From UBA5177 sp002413265 (GTDB taxonomy: Bacteria; Chloroflexota; UBA5177), in the NCBI GenBank assembly GCA_036752825.1, contig DAIORV010000003.1, positions 1 to 64,000 of the forward strand: a stretch of DNA of 64,000 bases. The letters run 5' to 3'. The position numbers and the translations under genes are program-made. A model generated the notes under the pieces. The model saw only the letters and a list, made by a program, of their open reading frames with translations, was not told the origin of the DNA and ran no database searches. This document shows, one piece after another, positions 8,354 to 18,031 of this stretch (position 1 is its first letter; each line of letters opens with the position of its first letter).

Positions 8354-9892
8354 TTACAGGCCCCGGGAGAGTACGGCGCGGCCCTCCGCCACAATCGTCC
8401 TGTCAAGAAGGTAGAGGCAGCCAAGATACACGACGGCGGCGAGGAGGAGGCACGCGATGAGCGTGGGCAGGTCCCCGAGATGAAGGAATCCGAGCATGGC
8501 CGCCTCGAGCGCGATGGCGGCTGCCGACATCGCAAAAGTCGAGAGGAGCGGAACTCTGGCCGCGCGCCAGACCTGTAATGGCGAAACGTCCAGGACCCAG
8601 TCGGCGAGATACAAAGCAGCCGGAAGCTCGATGATTTGCACGGGAATGTAAACGCTGGCGAGTCCGACGATCCCGTAATGGGCTCCAAACGCCATGGCGG
8701 GAATCATGACAGCGAGCTTTATCCCGTTATAGATCGGCACGATCCAGGGCTTTCCGATGGACTTGTAGGCCTCGAAGAATATTGAGAGCATGGTTCGGTT
8801 GCCTGCATACACGGCCAGCAACGACAGCACGATAAACGAGCCTCGGTACTGCGTCCATTTGTCCCCAAGGAGTGGAACGATGATAACGGGGGCGACGGAG
8901 GCTAGCAGAGCCGCCGCAGGGAACATCACGAGACCCAGTTGACGAATCGACTTAACGAGAGTGCGCCGAAGCGCCTCAATGTCGTCCTGGAGCCGGCTGA
9001 GCGCCGGGAATACCATACTGCTTGCGACCAACGTGAAGACACTGGCGGCGATAAAAGCCAGCTTCCAGGAGGTCGAGTAGAAGCCCATGTTGCTCGTGCT
9101 CTTGATGAAATGGGGACCGACGACGAGATCAATGTTCTGCGAGAGAAAGAGCACGGTTAGGCCGAGCCCCACCCACGCTCCGTAGCGGAAGAGCTGCCAC
9201 GCGATCCGCGGAACGAACTCGAGTTTGGGCCGGTACGGGTAGACGGCCCAGAGGAGAATGGTGCCGGCGACGACCGAGCCGAGCTCGCGTGCGACGAGTG
9301 CTCCGACGCCAAAGCCCCAGATAGCAAAAACCACGGCCAGGTCGCCGGCTACGATGACCTGCCCCAGAGGCGGGATAGACCGCGCCCTGAAGTCCATGTC
9401 TCGGAGCAGCAGATAGAAGTGCACTGAACCGGCCGAGGCGAAGATGTAGGCAATCGCGAGAATGCGCACCACGCCCTCTACTTCGGGCCGGTGGTAATAG
9501 AGCGCGGCAGGATGCGCGATCAGCTCGAGGACCAGTGTGACCACCACGGCGAAGAGCATGTTCAAGCTCCACGCGGTGTTCGCCACCTGCCGGCTGACCT
9601 GGCGCTCGAAGACCAGGGCCGGCCCGGTCCCGAAGTTCCTGAAGTTGTCCAGGAACTTGTAGGGCACACTGGAAATGTCAAATAGGCCCGCGGCACCGGG
9701 GCCCAGGAAGCGGCGGAGGCCTATGGTGAATATGGGGCCGAGTGCTTTAGGAGTGGCGAGCGCAAAGAGAACCCAGAACGCTCCTTCGCGTCCGGGCAAT
9801 CTGTCGAGGATCCGTGCTGGGATCGCACGATATCCGGTCAGCTGGACCGGTTGCCCGACCATCTCGAGCGCTGGCTGTGGCTCTGCCGACAT
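8354..9892 (-). CDS. Oligosaccharide flippase family protein (MOP/Wzx-like)
   Basis: A 512-residue membrane protein with 12 or more predicted helices and the polysaccharide-biosynthesis (MATE/MOP) fold: the FRNFGTGPALVFERQ region after helix 2, the central SQNIDLVVGPHF and the GFYSTSWKLAFIAASVFTLV helix are typical of Wzx/RfbX-like exporters. It would move undecaprenyl-linked saccharide units across the membrane. First gene of the flippase - glycosyltransferase - phosphodiesterase operon and divergent from a WecG/TagA glycosyltransferase, fitting one glycan locus. Confidence 0.87.
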   Translation of the reverse strand: MSAEPQPALEMVGQPVQLTGYRAIPARILDRLPGREGAFWVLFALATPKALGPIFTIGLRRFLGPGAAGLFDISSVPYKFLDNFRNFGTGPALVFERQVSRQVANTAWSLNMLFAVVVTLVLELIAHPAALYYHRPEVEGVVRILAIAYIFASAGSVHFYLLLRDMDFRARSIPPLGQVIVAGDLAVVFAIWGFGVGALVARELGSVVAGTILLWAVYPYRPKLEFVPRIAWQLFRYGAWVGLGLTVLFLSQNIDLVVGPHFIKSTSNMGFYSTSWKLAFIAASVFTLVASSMVFPALSRLQDDIEALRRTLVKSIRQLGLVMFPAAALLASVAPVIIVPLLGDKWTQYRGSFIVLSLLAVYAGNRTMLSIFFEAYKSIGKPWIVPIYNGIKLAVMIPAMAFGAHYGIVGLASVYIPVQIIELPAALYLADWVLDVSPLQVWRAARVPLLSTFAMSAAAIALEAAMLGFLHLGDLPTLIACLLLAAVVYLGCLYLLDRTIVAEGRAVLSRGL

Positions 9893-10027
9893 GGAGTCCT
9901 TTCCGCTTCCAACAATGATAGTAAAAGATGCTCAGGTCGAAGGCCGGGTCACGTAGTGGTTCAACGAAATGTAAGAGAGGCCGGTGCGGCGTCTTGGCGC
10001 GCAACGCACGGCATATCTTCGGGCGAG

Positions 10028-10762
10028 ATGTTCGGCGTGCGCATCGATCTCTTTCGGCTTCCACAGGTGCTCGAGATGGTGCGGGAGGCCATCGGATCTG
10101 CGTCGCGAATTACGGTCTTCTACGTCAATATCTATTGCATGAACCTTTCGCGGCGACACCCCGATTTCCGCGAGACACTGAACCACGGTGACATGGTGTA
10201 CTGCGATGGCACCGGCGTGCGCCTGGGCGCGAGGCTCCTGGGAATAGACATCCCGCAGAGAATGACCGGCGCAGACTGGATACACGATTTGTGCCGTCTC
10301 GCCGTCCGAGATGGTCTCTCGCTCTTCTTTCTCGGTTCTGCCGCTGGAGTTGCAGAAGAGGCGGCAAGCGCGCTTCGCGTCCGCTATCCGGGGATACGTG
10401 TCGTCGGCTGTGAGGCGGGGTTCGAGATCGGCACGGAGACCATCTCGACGATCAATTCAAGTGGCGCCGACATCCTTCTGGTCGGAATGGGATCCCCACG
10501 TCAGGAGCGGTTCATCGCGACGAACAGGTCCGACATCAATGTGCCGGTAATGTGGGCGGTTGGAGCGTTATTCGAGTTCGTGTCGGGACGAATTCCACGC
10601 GGCCCTCACTGGATGACGGAGCACGGGCTGGAGTGGGTGTGCCGGCTGGCAACGGAGCCGGCCAAGCTGTGGAGGCGCTATCTAATTGGGAACCCTGCGT
10701 TCATGGCGAGCGTGCTAAGAGAGAGGCTGCGGCGATTCCTATCGCTCTCTAGTCCTTCATAG
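10028..10762 (+). CDS. WecG/TagA/CpsF family glycosyltransferase (first copy)
   Basis: About 244 residues from ATG 10028 (MFGVRIDLFRLPQVLEMVREA), the usual length for this GT26 family. The frame is open further upstream, and GTG 9956 is an alternative start. Core motifs: DGTGVRLGARLLG, RMTGADWIHDLC, FLGSAAGVAEEAA, LLVGMGSPRQERFI and WAVGALFEFVSGRIPRGPHW. Members add ManNAc or related sugars to polyprenyl-PP-GlcNAc in teichoic-acid linkage units or surface antigens, acting at the cytosolic membrane face. A second copy lies at 32391-33143. Its 3' end overlaps sat by 14 bp in convergent orientation. Confidence 0.88.
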   Translation: MFGVRIDLFRLPQVLEMVREAIGSASRITVFYVNIYCMNLSRRHPDFRETLNHGDMVYCDGTGVRLGARLLGIDIPQRMTGADWIHDLCRLAVRDGLSLFFLGSAAGVAEEAASALRVRYPGIRVVGCEAGFEIGTETISTINSSGADILLVGMGSPRQERFIATNRSDINVPVMWAVGALFEFVSGRIPRGPHWMTEHGLEWVCRLATEPAKLWRRYLIGNPAFMASVLRERLRRFLSLSSPS

Positions 10763-11927
10763 CTTCTGCCAGGATTGCGGCGACCTCGGGTCGAGTGAAC
10801 TCCGCGGGCGGGAGATCTCCGGCACGAAGCATTGCTCGAACCTCGGTTCCACTAAGGTTCATGCGATGCTCCGGCCCATGCGGGCAGGTTTTCTCAGTCG
10901 CATGGTTGCCGCAGACCCGGCAATAGAATGCGTTCTCGAAGAACAAAGGCTGAATGCCAAGCTCGCCCGCGGCGAACTCGGAAAAGATGTGCTGTGCATC
11001 GTACGGACCGTAGTAGCCGCCGACTCCCGCGTGGTCGCGACCGACGATGAAGTGGGTACAGCCGTAGTTCTTACGTATCAACGCGTGAAAGATTGCCTCA
11101 CGCGGCCCACCATACCGCATCGCGGCCGGGTTGACGGCGAGCAACACGCGATCCGCGGGGTAGTAATCAGCGAGCAGGGCTTCGTACGACCGCATTCGCA
11201 CATCGGCGGGAACGTCATCGGACTTGGTAGCGCCCACGAGCGGGTGCAAGAGCAGGCCATCGACGATCTCCATCGCAGCCTTTTGCATGTACTCGTGCGC
11301 GCGGTGGACAGGATTGCGCGTCTGAAACCCGACGATCGTGCGCCATTTCCGCTCCGCAAATATTCGCCGGGTCTCGGCAGGCGGATGATAGTGCTTGGGA
11401 AAGGCAGGGGACGGTAGGGGTCCAAACACCCGCACTCGTCCGCCAACGGCGACTTCTCCCTCGGCGTAGAGTGCCGCGACTCCGGGGTGTGCCTCGTCGG
11501 TCGTACGATAGACCTTTTCGGCCTCTCGCTCTTTGTCTCGCTTGAATACTTCAGCTACTTCGAGGACGGCGAACGCGCTGCCGTCGAGCGCCAGTGCGAT
11601 CCTGTCGCCTGCACGCGTGGACTGGGCATTATCCGCTTCAAGGGAAAGCGCGATCGGGATCGTCCAGGGGATTCCGTTGGCAAGCCGCATCTCGTCCACG
11701 ACGGAGTCATAGTCGGCACTTCCCATGAAGCCGGTAAGCGGGCTATAGCCACCGATGGCCAGCATTTCGACGTCGGACGCTTCTCGGGCGTTGAGATTTC
11801 GGACCTGCAAGGAGCGAGCTTCCTCCTCGATCTGGCCCGCTTCGCTCTTGGGAAGCTGCAAATTCACGAGTGCTCCCCCATGGGGTGAGGCGCCGAATTG
11901 TTCTCGCTCGATTACAGATGTAGACAC
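10749..11927 (-). CDS. sat: Sulfate adenylyltransferase (ATP sulfurylase)
   Basis: A 392-residue monofunctional ATP sulfurylase making adenylyl sulfate from ATP and sulfate. Active-site motifs are intact: QTRNPVHRAHEY (~200), HPLVGATKSDDVP and GRDHAGVG (~292). Near the C-terminus a CRVC...CPH cluster could bind zinc, as in other bacterial Sat proteins. No APS kinase or reductase gene is in the window. The gene starts 3 bp after the preceding phosphodiesterase stop, so it is the last cistron of a three-gene operon with two alkaline-phosphatase-superfamily enzymes. Confidence 0.95.
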   Translation of the reverse strand: MSTSVIEREQFGASPHGGALVNLQLPKSEAGQIEEEARSLQVRNLNAREASDVEMLAIGGYSPLTGFMGSADYDSVVDEMRLANGIPWTIPIALSLEADNAQSTRAGDRIALALDGSAFAVLEVAEVFKRDKEREAEKVYRTTDEAHPGVAALYAEGEVAVGGRVRVFGPLPSPAFPKHYHPPAETRRIFAERKWRTIVGFQTRNPVHRAHEYMQKAAMEIVDGLLLHPLVGATKSDDVPADVRMRSYEALLADYYPADRVLLAVNPAAMRYGGPREAIFHALIRKNYGCTHFIVGRDHAGVGGYYGPYDAQHIFSEFAAGELGIQPLFFENAFYCRVCGNHATEKTCPHGPEHRMNLSGTEVRAMLRAGDLPPAEFTRPEVAAILAEAMKD

Positions 11928-11930
11928 GAT

Positions 11931-13562
11931 TTACAGATACCCCCATCCCTTCAACTTTTCTTTGATCTGATTCTCTTCGTCTTGAGTCAGAAACGACTCC
12001 GTCGACTGAGGTGTGAGCACCATATCCAGCTCTTCGACCTCGCGCTCGCTCTCGTTGAATATCTCCGTCAAAACCCGGCCATCCATATCGACAGGCACGC
12101 CTAGCCCCATGGTGTGCAATATCGTCGGAGTCATGTCGATAAGGCATGCATCGGCGACAGTGGTACCTGCTGTTATCCCCGGTCCCCTCGCGAGCAAGAT
12201 TCCCTTCTCATCATGCGACCCTGGAACCTGTCGGAGCTCGTCAAATGGAACATGTCCAACCACCGGGCCTTGCGCCAGAGGTCCTTCCTTGTACATCTCT
12301 TTGCACCAGACAATGATGTCGGGCGAGCGCTCTGTAAATTCGCCCTGAAAGAGCTCCTCGCGCTTGAAGGCGCGTTCCACGATCTTCTCCCCCGTATGTG
12401 GATCGCGGAGCTCCAGCACGTCGCGAATGATGCGGTTACGGAGAGCCTCGTAGTCGTCCGGAGCGACCGTGCCCAGCTGCTGGCGGCCGCGAACATTTAT
12501 CACGATGCCGGCCAACGGCGGACACTTCATGGGGAAGTGGTACGCCTGAGTCTGACCAAAGTCAATCTCCTGAAGCGCTCGCCACATAGTCTTCAACCCA
12601 CCCTGTGCTCCCTTCGGGAGGTTGCGACGCAGCATTGAGCGGAGCTTGGCCGGCATGACCTTCTGGTTCAGCGCATAGATTCTTTCGTTGAAGGACTTTG
12701 CCTGAGCCTTCGGAGCAAGCAGTCCTTGCTGCGCCAACCACACGTTGAGGTTCAGCTGGCGGGGAGGCGTAATATTGCCGCCGTGGTCCGAAATCACAAA
12801 AATCGTGTCGTCTGGACCGAGGCGCTCGAGGGTCTCTCCCAGCGCCTGGTCCATCTTTCGATAGAAGCGATTAATGACGTCGCCCCAGCGTCCAGCCGCC
12901 TGCGGATCGTAGACCGGCGTGCGCTGGTCCACGAACCCCATGAAGAAGTGGTGAATCTCATCCGAGACCCTGTGAACCGCCATGAAAAAGTCGTACTGCT
13001 TTTCCATCAGACGGTTGATCAGGTTGCTCATTCGCTCCATTTGGTCGTCGAGCGCCTGTACCTGCTGTTCAGTAGTCAGCAGTCGGAAATCTCCCTGTTC
13101 ATCCGGAGAGGCCTGGTCACCAAGCTGTTCCCGAAGCTCGGGAGGATAGAACGAGTCAGGTGTGTCTCCCGGCGTCGGAAAGCCCGAAACCATGAGGCCG
13201 TTGACTGGCCACGCTGGAAACGTCATCGGCACTCGAGCGGCGCATACCGTGCCTCCAAGCTTGCCGACGATATCGAAAATCGTTTGCTCGGCGAAGTACC
13301 GGGAGTTGGCGATGCGACCTACGTATTCGTAGCTAAGGGCGTCGTAGTCCTGGAACATATAGACGCCGTGCTTTCCGGAATTCTTTCCGGTCATAAAGGT
13401 GACCCAGGCGGCTGCGCTTTGAAAGGGCACGGTTGAGATAAGCTCGCCGGAGGCTCCGTCCTTCATCAGAGACTCGAAGTTAGGCATCTCCCCACGCTGG
13501 ACAAGCGGCCGGATGAAGCGCCAGGTGGCTCCATCGAATCCAATGACGTAGACTCGCCTCAA
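11931..13562 (-). CDS. Alkaline phosphatase superfamily phosphodiesterase (cytosolic)
   Basis: A 543-residue type I phosphodiesterase/nucleotide-pyrophosphatase family protein with no signal peptide. Metal sites: GFDGATW at the N-terminus (Asp ~9), ISDHGG and GSHDEKGIL. The nucleophile position reads PFQSAAAWVTFMTG, with Ser where most relatives have Thr. MTGKNSGKHGVY is the conserved family segment. The substrate is unknown. It is the middle gene of an operon: upstream paralogue (stop 31 bp away), this gene, then sat 3 bp downstream, so a link with sulfate activation or nucleotide-sulfate hydrolysis is possible (inference). Confidence 0.82.
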   Translation of the reverse strand: MRRVYVIGFDGATWRFIRPLVQRGEMPNFESLMKDGASGELISTVPFQSAAAWVTFMTGKNSGKHGVYMFQDYDALSYEYVGRIANSRYFAEQTIFDIVGKLGGTVCAARVPMTFPAWPVNGLMVSGFPTPGDTPDSFYPPELREQLGDQASPDEQGDFRLLTTEQQVQALDDQMERMSNLINRLMEKQYDFFMAVHRVSDEIHHFFMGFVDQRTPVYDPQAAGRWGDVINRFYRKMDQALGETLERLGPDDTIFVISDHGGNITPPRQLNLNVWLAQQGLLAPKAQAKSFNERIYALNQKVMPAKLRSMLRRNLPKGAQGGLKTMWRALQEIDFGQTQAYHFPMKCPPLAGIVINVRGRQQLGTVAPDDYEALRNRIIRDVLELRDPHTGEKIVERAFKREELFQGEFTERSPDIIVWCKEMYKEGPLAQGPVVGHVPFDELRQVPGSHDEKGILLARGPGITAGTTVADACLIDMTPTILHTMGLGVPVDMDGRVLTEIFNESEREVEELDMVLTPQSTESFLTQDEENQIKEKLKGWGYL

Positions 13563-13593
13563 TCTGGTCTCCTTTCGCTACGCAGTGCCACGC

Positions 13594-14937
13594 TTAGCCG
13601 GCGACGACGACGCGGCCGTCCAGGTCTTCAGGTGCGTCGAGCTTCATGAGGCGACAGGCCGTTGGCAGGACGTCATGCACCGAGGCATGATCGACGTTGA
13701 TTCGCTGCCCTCGTATGAACAGCGTTGCGTTGTCGTACTTGTGCATGCCCACCAGCTTACCCCGGCCGGTGAACTGGTCCGATTCGAATGTGCCCTTGAT
13801 GTCGTATCCGTCGAGCGGCATTACCAGAAGGTCCGGGGCGCGGTCTCTTTGCGGACCGTGATAGATATCGTCGGCGCGATATACCTCGGCTATCATGCGC
13901 TCCTCGCTCTCCGGATCGCGCAAGTCTTGAAGACGACCGGCGAGCTCATCCAGCAAGGCGGGCGCATCGGCGAGCGCCACCGAGCCGGCGATTTCTCTGC
14001 CCTCGAGGTTCAGGTACACCCGGCCCGGATCCAGACTGTAAGCGCGCGTGAGGGGTTCGAGCCCGCTCGGTCCCTTTTCCGAGCCTGGCTTGAAGTGGAG
14101 ATACCCCTGCTCCTCCAGCCAGACGTTGAGATAAACCTCTTTTCTCAGCGTGGTGAAGCCGTGATCGGACAGGATTATCAGTTGATCGTCCGCCGACAGC
14201 TTTGAGAGGATATTGCCGGCCAGAGCATCGATAAGCCGGTACGCGTCCAGAAACATCGGCCCATACTTCGGGTCTTTGTCCTCCATGTATTGCCACATGA
14301 AGTGGTGCAGGCGATCGGTCTCCATAAAGACCACGAAGAAGAGAGCCCATTCTTCTTTGTCCATGAGGTATGTAACGGCCTCGGCTCGCTTCTCCGCCGT
14401 GACCTTGAAGTCTTCGATGAAGTCCTCGAGGGACTGGCGAGCTACCCACGGATCGGTGTCGATCCGGTATCCAATTGACTCGAGAGGAGCGAGAACGGAC
14501 GTCGGATAGACGGCTTTTGACAGAACTGGAGCCAGAAAGTCGGAGATGACGACGCCGTTGATCCGTTGCGGAGGATAGCTGAGCGGCACGTTGATTGCGA
14601 CGGCACGTCTCCCGGCGTCGCTGACCAGCTCCCACAGAGTTTTTGATCGAACGTGAGCCGATGTCATTACTTCGATGGAGTTCGTACCCGGTTTTCGGTC
14701 CACGAAGCCGTAGATGCCGTGTTTTGCGGGATTCTTCCCTGTATTGATCGACGTCCAAGCCACGGCTGACACGTCGGGCAGGGAGGAATTCATCTCCACT
14801 GCGGTTCCGCTCTCGAAGGCTCTTGCCAGATTCGGCATATCACCTGCATTCATCAGGCTCTGGAGCAGCGGAAGTGGCGAGCCGTCCAGTCCGAGAATGA
14901 AAAGGCGCTGCGGCCTGGACGAGCGAAATAAGCGCAT
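13594..14937 (-). CDS. Alkaline phosphatase superfamily phosphodiesterase (second of tandem pair)
   Basis: About 447 residues from ATG 14937, which has an AAGGA ribosome binding site six bases upstream; a longer frame to 15060 has no family sequence. It keeps ILGLDGSPL (metal Asp), LPDVSAVAWTSINTGKNPAKHG (Ser nucleophile as in its neighbour), ILSDHGF and GMHKYDNATLFI. The protein is soluble and related to, but clearly diverged from, the downstream gene product. First gene of the operon that ends in sat. Substrate unknown. Confidence 0.82.
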   Translation of the reverse strand: MRLFRSSRPQRLFILGLDGSPLPLLQSLMNAGDMPNLARAFESGTAVEMNSSLPDVSAVAWTSINTGKNPAKHGIYGFVDRKPGTNSIEVMTSAHVRSKTLWELVSDAGRRAVAINVPLSYPPQRINGVVISDFLAPVLSKAVYPTSVLAPLESIGYRIDTDPWVARQSLEDFIEDFKVTAEKRAEAVTYLMDKEEWALFFVVFMETDRLHHFMWQYMEDKDPKYGPMFLDAYRLIDALAGNILSKLSADDQLIILSDHGFTTLRKEVYLNVWLEEQGYLHFKPGSEKGPSGLEPLTRAYSLDPGRVYLNLEGREIAGSVALADAPALLDELAGRLQDLRDPESEERMIAEVYRADDIYHGPQRDRAPDLLVMPLDGYDIKGTFESDQFTGRGKLVGMHKYDNATLFIRGQRINVDHASVHDVLPTACRLMKLDAPEDLDGRVVVAG

Positions 14938-15284
14938 CAACCGTCCTTCAGGTTCCCTTCTCTCCGCGACCTCGGAACCCGATGGCACGCGCACCTGGAC
15001 CCTGGCGATTTCCTCTGGCGGGACCCCTCGATTATGGTGACTTGCCTCAGCCGGGCACAAGCAGATGAAGTGGTTCAGGCGGTGATTTAGATCCGCAGAC
15101 GGGAGCCGTTGGCATCTTGCGATGCCGGCGGCTCCTTCACTTCAGGAAACGTTTCAGTCACAGCCTGACCCGGTTCCGCGTGAAACTGGAGAGATCGCTG
15201 CCTAATATGACGAGTCAGCGGATCGCGACGACTCGTTGATGGGTTGCGGGCCGCGTCGCAGCTGGCGTGACAAAAGGGAAATCT
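14938..15284. other. Divergent intergenic region (347 bp) between phosphodiesterase operon and glpK
   Basis: No convincing gene. It holds the ribosome binding site of the leftward operon, a 10-bp palindrome GAAACGTTTC at 15146-15155, and the rightward promoter and dyad listed separately. A leftward open frame ending at 15087 runs through it but mostly lies antisense to glpK and looks fortuitous. Confidence 0.6.
15180..15236 (+). promoter_or_regulatory. Candidate glpK promoter with overlapping dyad
   Basis: GTGAAA (15180-15185) and TAATAT (15203-15208) are spaced by 17 bp, a plausible -35/-10 pair. Directly after the -10 lies an inverted repeat ACGAGTC / GACTCGT (15210-15216 and 15230-15236) around the presumed start of transcription, a natural place for an operator. 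About 48 bp separate it from the glpK start codon. Confidence 0.5.
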
Positions 15285-16790
15285 ATGGTCGACCAGGTAA
15301 TTCTCGCCCTTGACCAGGGCACGACCAGTTCGCGCAGCATCCTCTTCAGTCATGATGGGCACGCGCTCGGCACGGCCCAAGAGGAGTTCAAGCAGCATTA
15401 TCCGCGACCTGGATGGGTGGAGCACGAGCCTGATGATGTCTGGCGTACACAGCTGTCGACCGCTCGGAAGGTACTGGCGGAGCGGAATCTTACGGCTGCT
15501 GACGTTGCTGCCATCGGTATCGCAAACCAGCGCGAGACAGTCGTGGTGTGGGACAAGACCACCGGAAAGCCGGTGCATAACGCGATCGTGTGGCAGGATC
15601 GCCGGACGGCAGACTTCTGTGACCGGCTGAAGCGGGAGGGCTGGGAGCAGGATGTTCTGGCCAAGACTGGCCTGGTGATTGACGCCTACTTCTCTGCCAC
15701 AAAGGTGAGCTGGATCCTCAACAACCTGCCGGGGGCCAGGCGGAAGGCGCAGAACGGCGATCTCCTTTTCGGCACCATTGACAGCTTTCTTATCTGGCGT
15801 CTCACGGCCGGCAAGCTACACATCACCGATTACAGCAATGCCGCGCGTACCATGCTGTTCAACATCCACACCCTCGTGTGGGATGACGACCTCCTCCAAG
15901 AGCTGGACATTCCAGCGGCAATGCTCCCGCAGGTTCAACCATCTTCCGGCGTGTACGGCGAGACCGACAAGCAGTTCTTCGGCGCGCCGGTCACCATCTC
16001 AGCCGATGCCGGCGATCAACAGGCTGCTGCGTTCGGGCAGGCTTGTTACCAGCCCGGCATGGTGAAAAATACCTACGGAACCGGCAACTTCATGCTGATG
16101 AACACCGGAGACCGGCCGCGGAAATCGAAGCATGGGCTGCTGACGACTATCGCGTGGGGAATCGGCGGCAACGTTGTCTACGCCCTGGAAGGCAGCATCT
16201 TTGCCACCGGAGCCGCGGTGCAGTGGCTGCGGGATGAGCTGCGGATCATCGGTGGCGCCGCGGAAACGGAAGCGCTTGCCACGTCCGTACCGACTACCGG
16301 CGGCGCGTATCTTGTTCCGGCTTTCGCCGGCCTGGGAACTCCCTACTGGGATCAATACGCGCGCGGCACGATCGTAGGCTTGACCCGCGGTACTGGCCGG
16401 GCAGAGATTGCGCGGGCCACGCTGGAGTCGGTCGCCTATCTGTCGCGCGACGTGCTCGAGGCCATGCGCCGCGATTCGGGTCTGGAGATTCGCGAGCTGC
16501 GCGTGGATGGAGGCATGGTGAAGAACAACTTCCTCATGCAGTTTCAGGCGGATATCGCGAACATGGCGGTACAGCGCCCCGCGGTGCAGGAAACCACGGC
16601 GCTCGGCGCGGCTTACCTGGCGGGACTCGCCGTGGGCTACTGGCAGAGCCAAGAGGATGTCGCCCGGAACTGGGCCATGGAACGCGAGTTCACGCCCCAG
16701 ATGTCGGAGCACGAGCGGGAAGGTCTCTATCGCGGCTGGAAGCGCGCGGTGGAGCGGTCGCTCGGTTGGGCGGAGCTCGAGCCTTACTAG
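15285..16790 (+). CDS. glpK: Glycerol kinase
   Basis: A 501-residue FGGY-family kinase that phosphorylates glycerol to sn-glycerol-3-phosphate. Seen: ILALDQGTTSSRSILF at the N-terminus, IGIANQRETVVVWD, NAIVWQDRRT, NTYGTGNFMLMNTG and the C-terminal FGGY-type GGMVKNNFLMQFQADI. Start ATG 15285 has AAAGGGA five bases upstream, better than the GTG at 15267. It stands alone without glpF or glpD, next to the glycolytic gap gene, and could feed glycerol-3-phosphate to phospholipid synthesis. Confidence 0.96.
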   Translation: MVDQVILALDQGTTSSRSILFSHDGHALGTAQEEFKQHYPRPGWVEHEPDDVWRTQLSTARKVLAERNLTAADVAAIGIANQRETVVVWDKTTGKPVHNAIVWQDRRTADFCDRLKREGWEQDVLAKTGLVIDAYFSATKVSWILNNLPGARRKAQNGDLLFGTIDSFLIWRLTAGKLHITDYSNAARTMLFNIHTLVWDDDLLQELDIPAAMLPQVQPSSGVYGETDKQFFGAPVTISADAGDQQAAAFGQACYQPGMVKNTYGTGNFMLMNTGDRPRKSKHGLLTTIAWGIGGNVVYALEGSIFATGAAVQWLRDELRIIGGAAETEALATSVPTTGGAYLVPAFAGLGTPYWDQYARGTIVGLTRGTGRAEIARATLESVAYLSRDVLEAMRRDSGLEIRELRVDGGMVKNNFLMQFQADIANMAVQRPAVQETTALGAAYLAGLAVGYWQSQEDVARNWAMEREFTPQMSEHEREGLYRGWKRAVERSLGWAELEPY

Positions 16791-16897
16791 AGGAGGATCT
16801 AACAGCAGCAGAACAACGCCGCGTTGTGGCCGGCTCCACAGGCGTGCTACAAACTCGTGGGCAACGACCACAGGTTCCTTGAGACCTGCCTAAGGAA

Positions 16898-16915
16898 TAA
16901 AATGCTGCCGGCAGC
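16898..16915 (+). promoter_or_regulatory. Candidate gap -10 box plus 12-bp palindrome
   Basis: TAAAAT (16898-16903) is followed at once by the perfect palindrome GCTGCCGGCAGC (16904-16915), 30 bp before the gap start. The palindrome would cover the transcription start. No good -35 hexamer was found at standard spacing. The rest of the 155-bp glpK-gap interval shows nothing clear. Confidence 0.35.
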
Positions 16916-16945
16916 GCGGCGGCTTGAGAGGAAAGGAAAAAAATC

Positions 16946-17977
16946 ATGCCGACGCGCGTGGCGATAAACGGGTTCGGCCGTATAGGCAGACAGGCATTCA
17001 AGATAGCTCTGGGCAAGCCGGATCTCGAGGTCGTGGCGATCAACGACATCGGGGACGTCAAGAACATGGCCTATTTGCTAAAGCACGACACCGTGTACCG
17101 CGCCGACGATTCTGAGGTGGCGGCTGATGGGAACGGCATCGTCGTGGATGGGAAACGCTACCCCGTCCTGGCGGTCAAAGATCCGACCCAGCTTCCCTGG
17201 AAGGATCTAGGGGTGGACGTGGTCATCGAGTCCACCGGGCTCTTCACCAATCGTGACCAGGCCGCCGCGCACCTGCAAGCGGGTGCGAAGTCCGTCGTGA
17301 TTTCGGCGCCCGCCAAGGGTGCACCCTCATTCGTGCTTGGTGTGAACGACTCGGACTACGACGTCTCCACCGACAGCATCATCTCCAATGCCTCTTGCAC
17401 GACCAATTCCATCACGCCTGTCATGGCTGTTCTCGACGAAAAATTTGGCGTGGCAAAAGCGCTGATGACAACCGTGCACTCGTACACTGCTGACCAGCGG
17501 CTCGTCGACAGCCCTCACAAGGACTGGCGACGGGGGCGAGCCGCGGCACAGAACATCGTGCCCACCAGCACCGGGGCCGCGATCGCCGCAGCCGAAGCTC
17601 TTCCACAGCTGAAGGGAATCTTCGACGGAGTTTCCTTACGGGTCCCGACGGTTGATGTATCGCTGTCCGACCTGACGGTGCTCCTGAAGACGCGTACCAC
17701 CGCGGATGAGATCAACCAAGCATTCAGAGACGCGGCCGGTACCGATCGCTTCAAGGGAATTCTCGAGGTCACGGAAGAGCCACTCGTCTCTGCGGACTTT
17801 GTAGGCAATCCCGCGTCATCGATTGTCGATTTGGAGCTCACGCAGGTGGTAGACGGCGATTTCGTGAAGGTCTTCGCCTGGTATGACAACGAGTGGGGTT
17901 ACTCGAACCGGCTGGTCGAAGAGGTGATGATGGTGGGCAATAGTCTGAAGGCGGAGCCGGCTGGAGCAGTCGTCTAG
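16946..17977 (+). CDS. gap: Glyceraldehyde-3-phosphate dehydrogenase, type I
   Basis: A 343-residue NAD-type GAPDH. Rossmann start VAINGFGRIGRQAFKIAL, catalytic cysteine in SNASCTTNS (~residue 155), the S-loop RRGRAAAQNIVPTSTGAA and WYDNEWGYSNR near the end. It catalyses phosphorylating oxidation of glyceraldehyde-3-phosphate in glycolysis. A purine-rich ribosome binding site (GAGAGGAAAGG) precedes the ATG. No pgk or tpi follows, unlike many gap operons; fmt is next. Confidence 0.97.
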   Translation: MPTRVAINGFGRIGRQAFKIALGKPDLEVVAINDIGDVKNMAYLLKHDTVYRADDSEVAADGNGIVVDGKRYPVLAVKDPTQLPWKDLGVDVVIESTGLFTNRDQAAAHLQAGAKSVVISAPAKGAPSFVLGVNDSDYDVSTDSIISNASCTTNSITPVMAVLDEKFGVAKALMTTVHSYTADQRLVDSPHKDWRRGRAAAQNIVPTSTGAAIAAAEALPQLKGIFDGVSLRVPTVDVSLSDLTVLLKTRTTADEINQAFRDAAGTDRFKGILEVTEEPLVSADFVGNPASSIVDLELTQVVDGDFVKVFAWYDNEWGYSNRLVEEVMMVGNSLKAEPAGAVV

Positions 17978-18031
17978 CACGGACTAGCGACGGGAGAAGT
18001 AACACCTCTCGGGCCGTTGGTACACTCCACC

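Noticed and set aside
15087..15578. 163-codon minus-strand frame across the glpK start
   Set aside because: Most of it is antisense to glpK, no ribosome binding site or family similarity.
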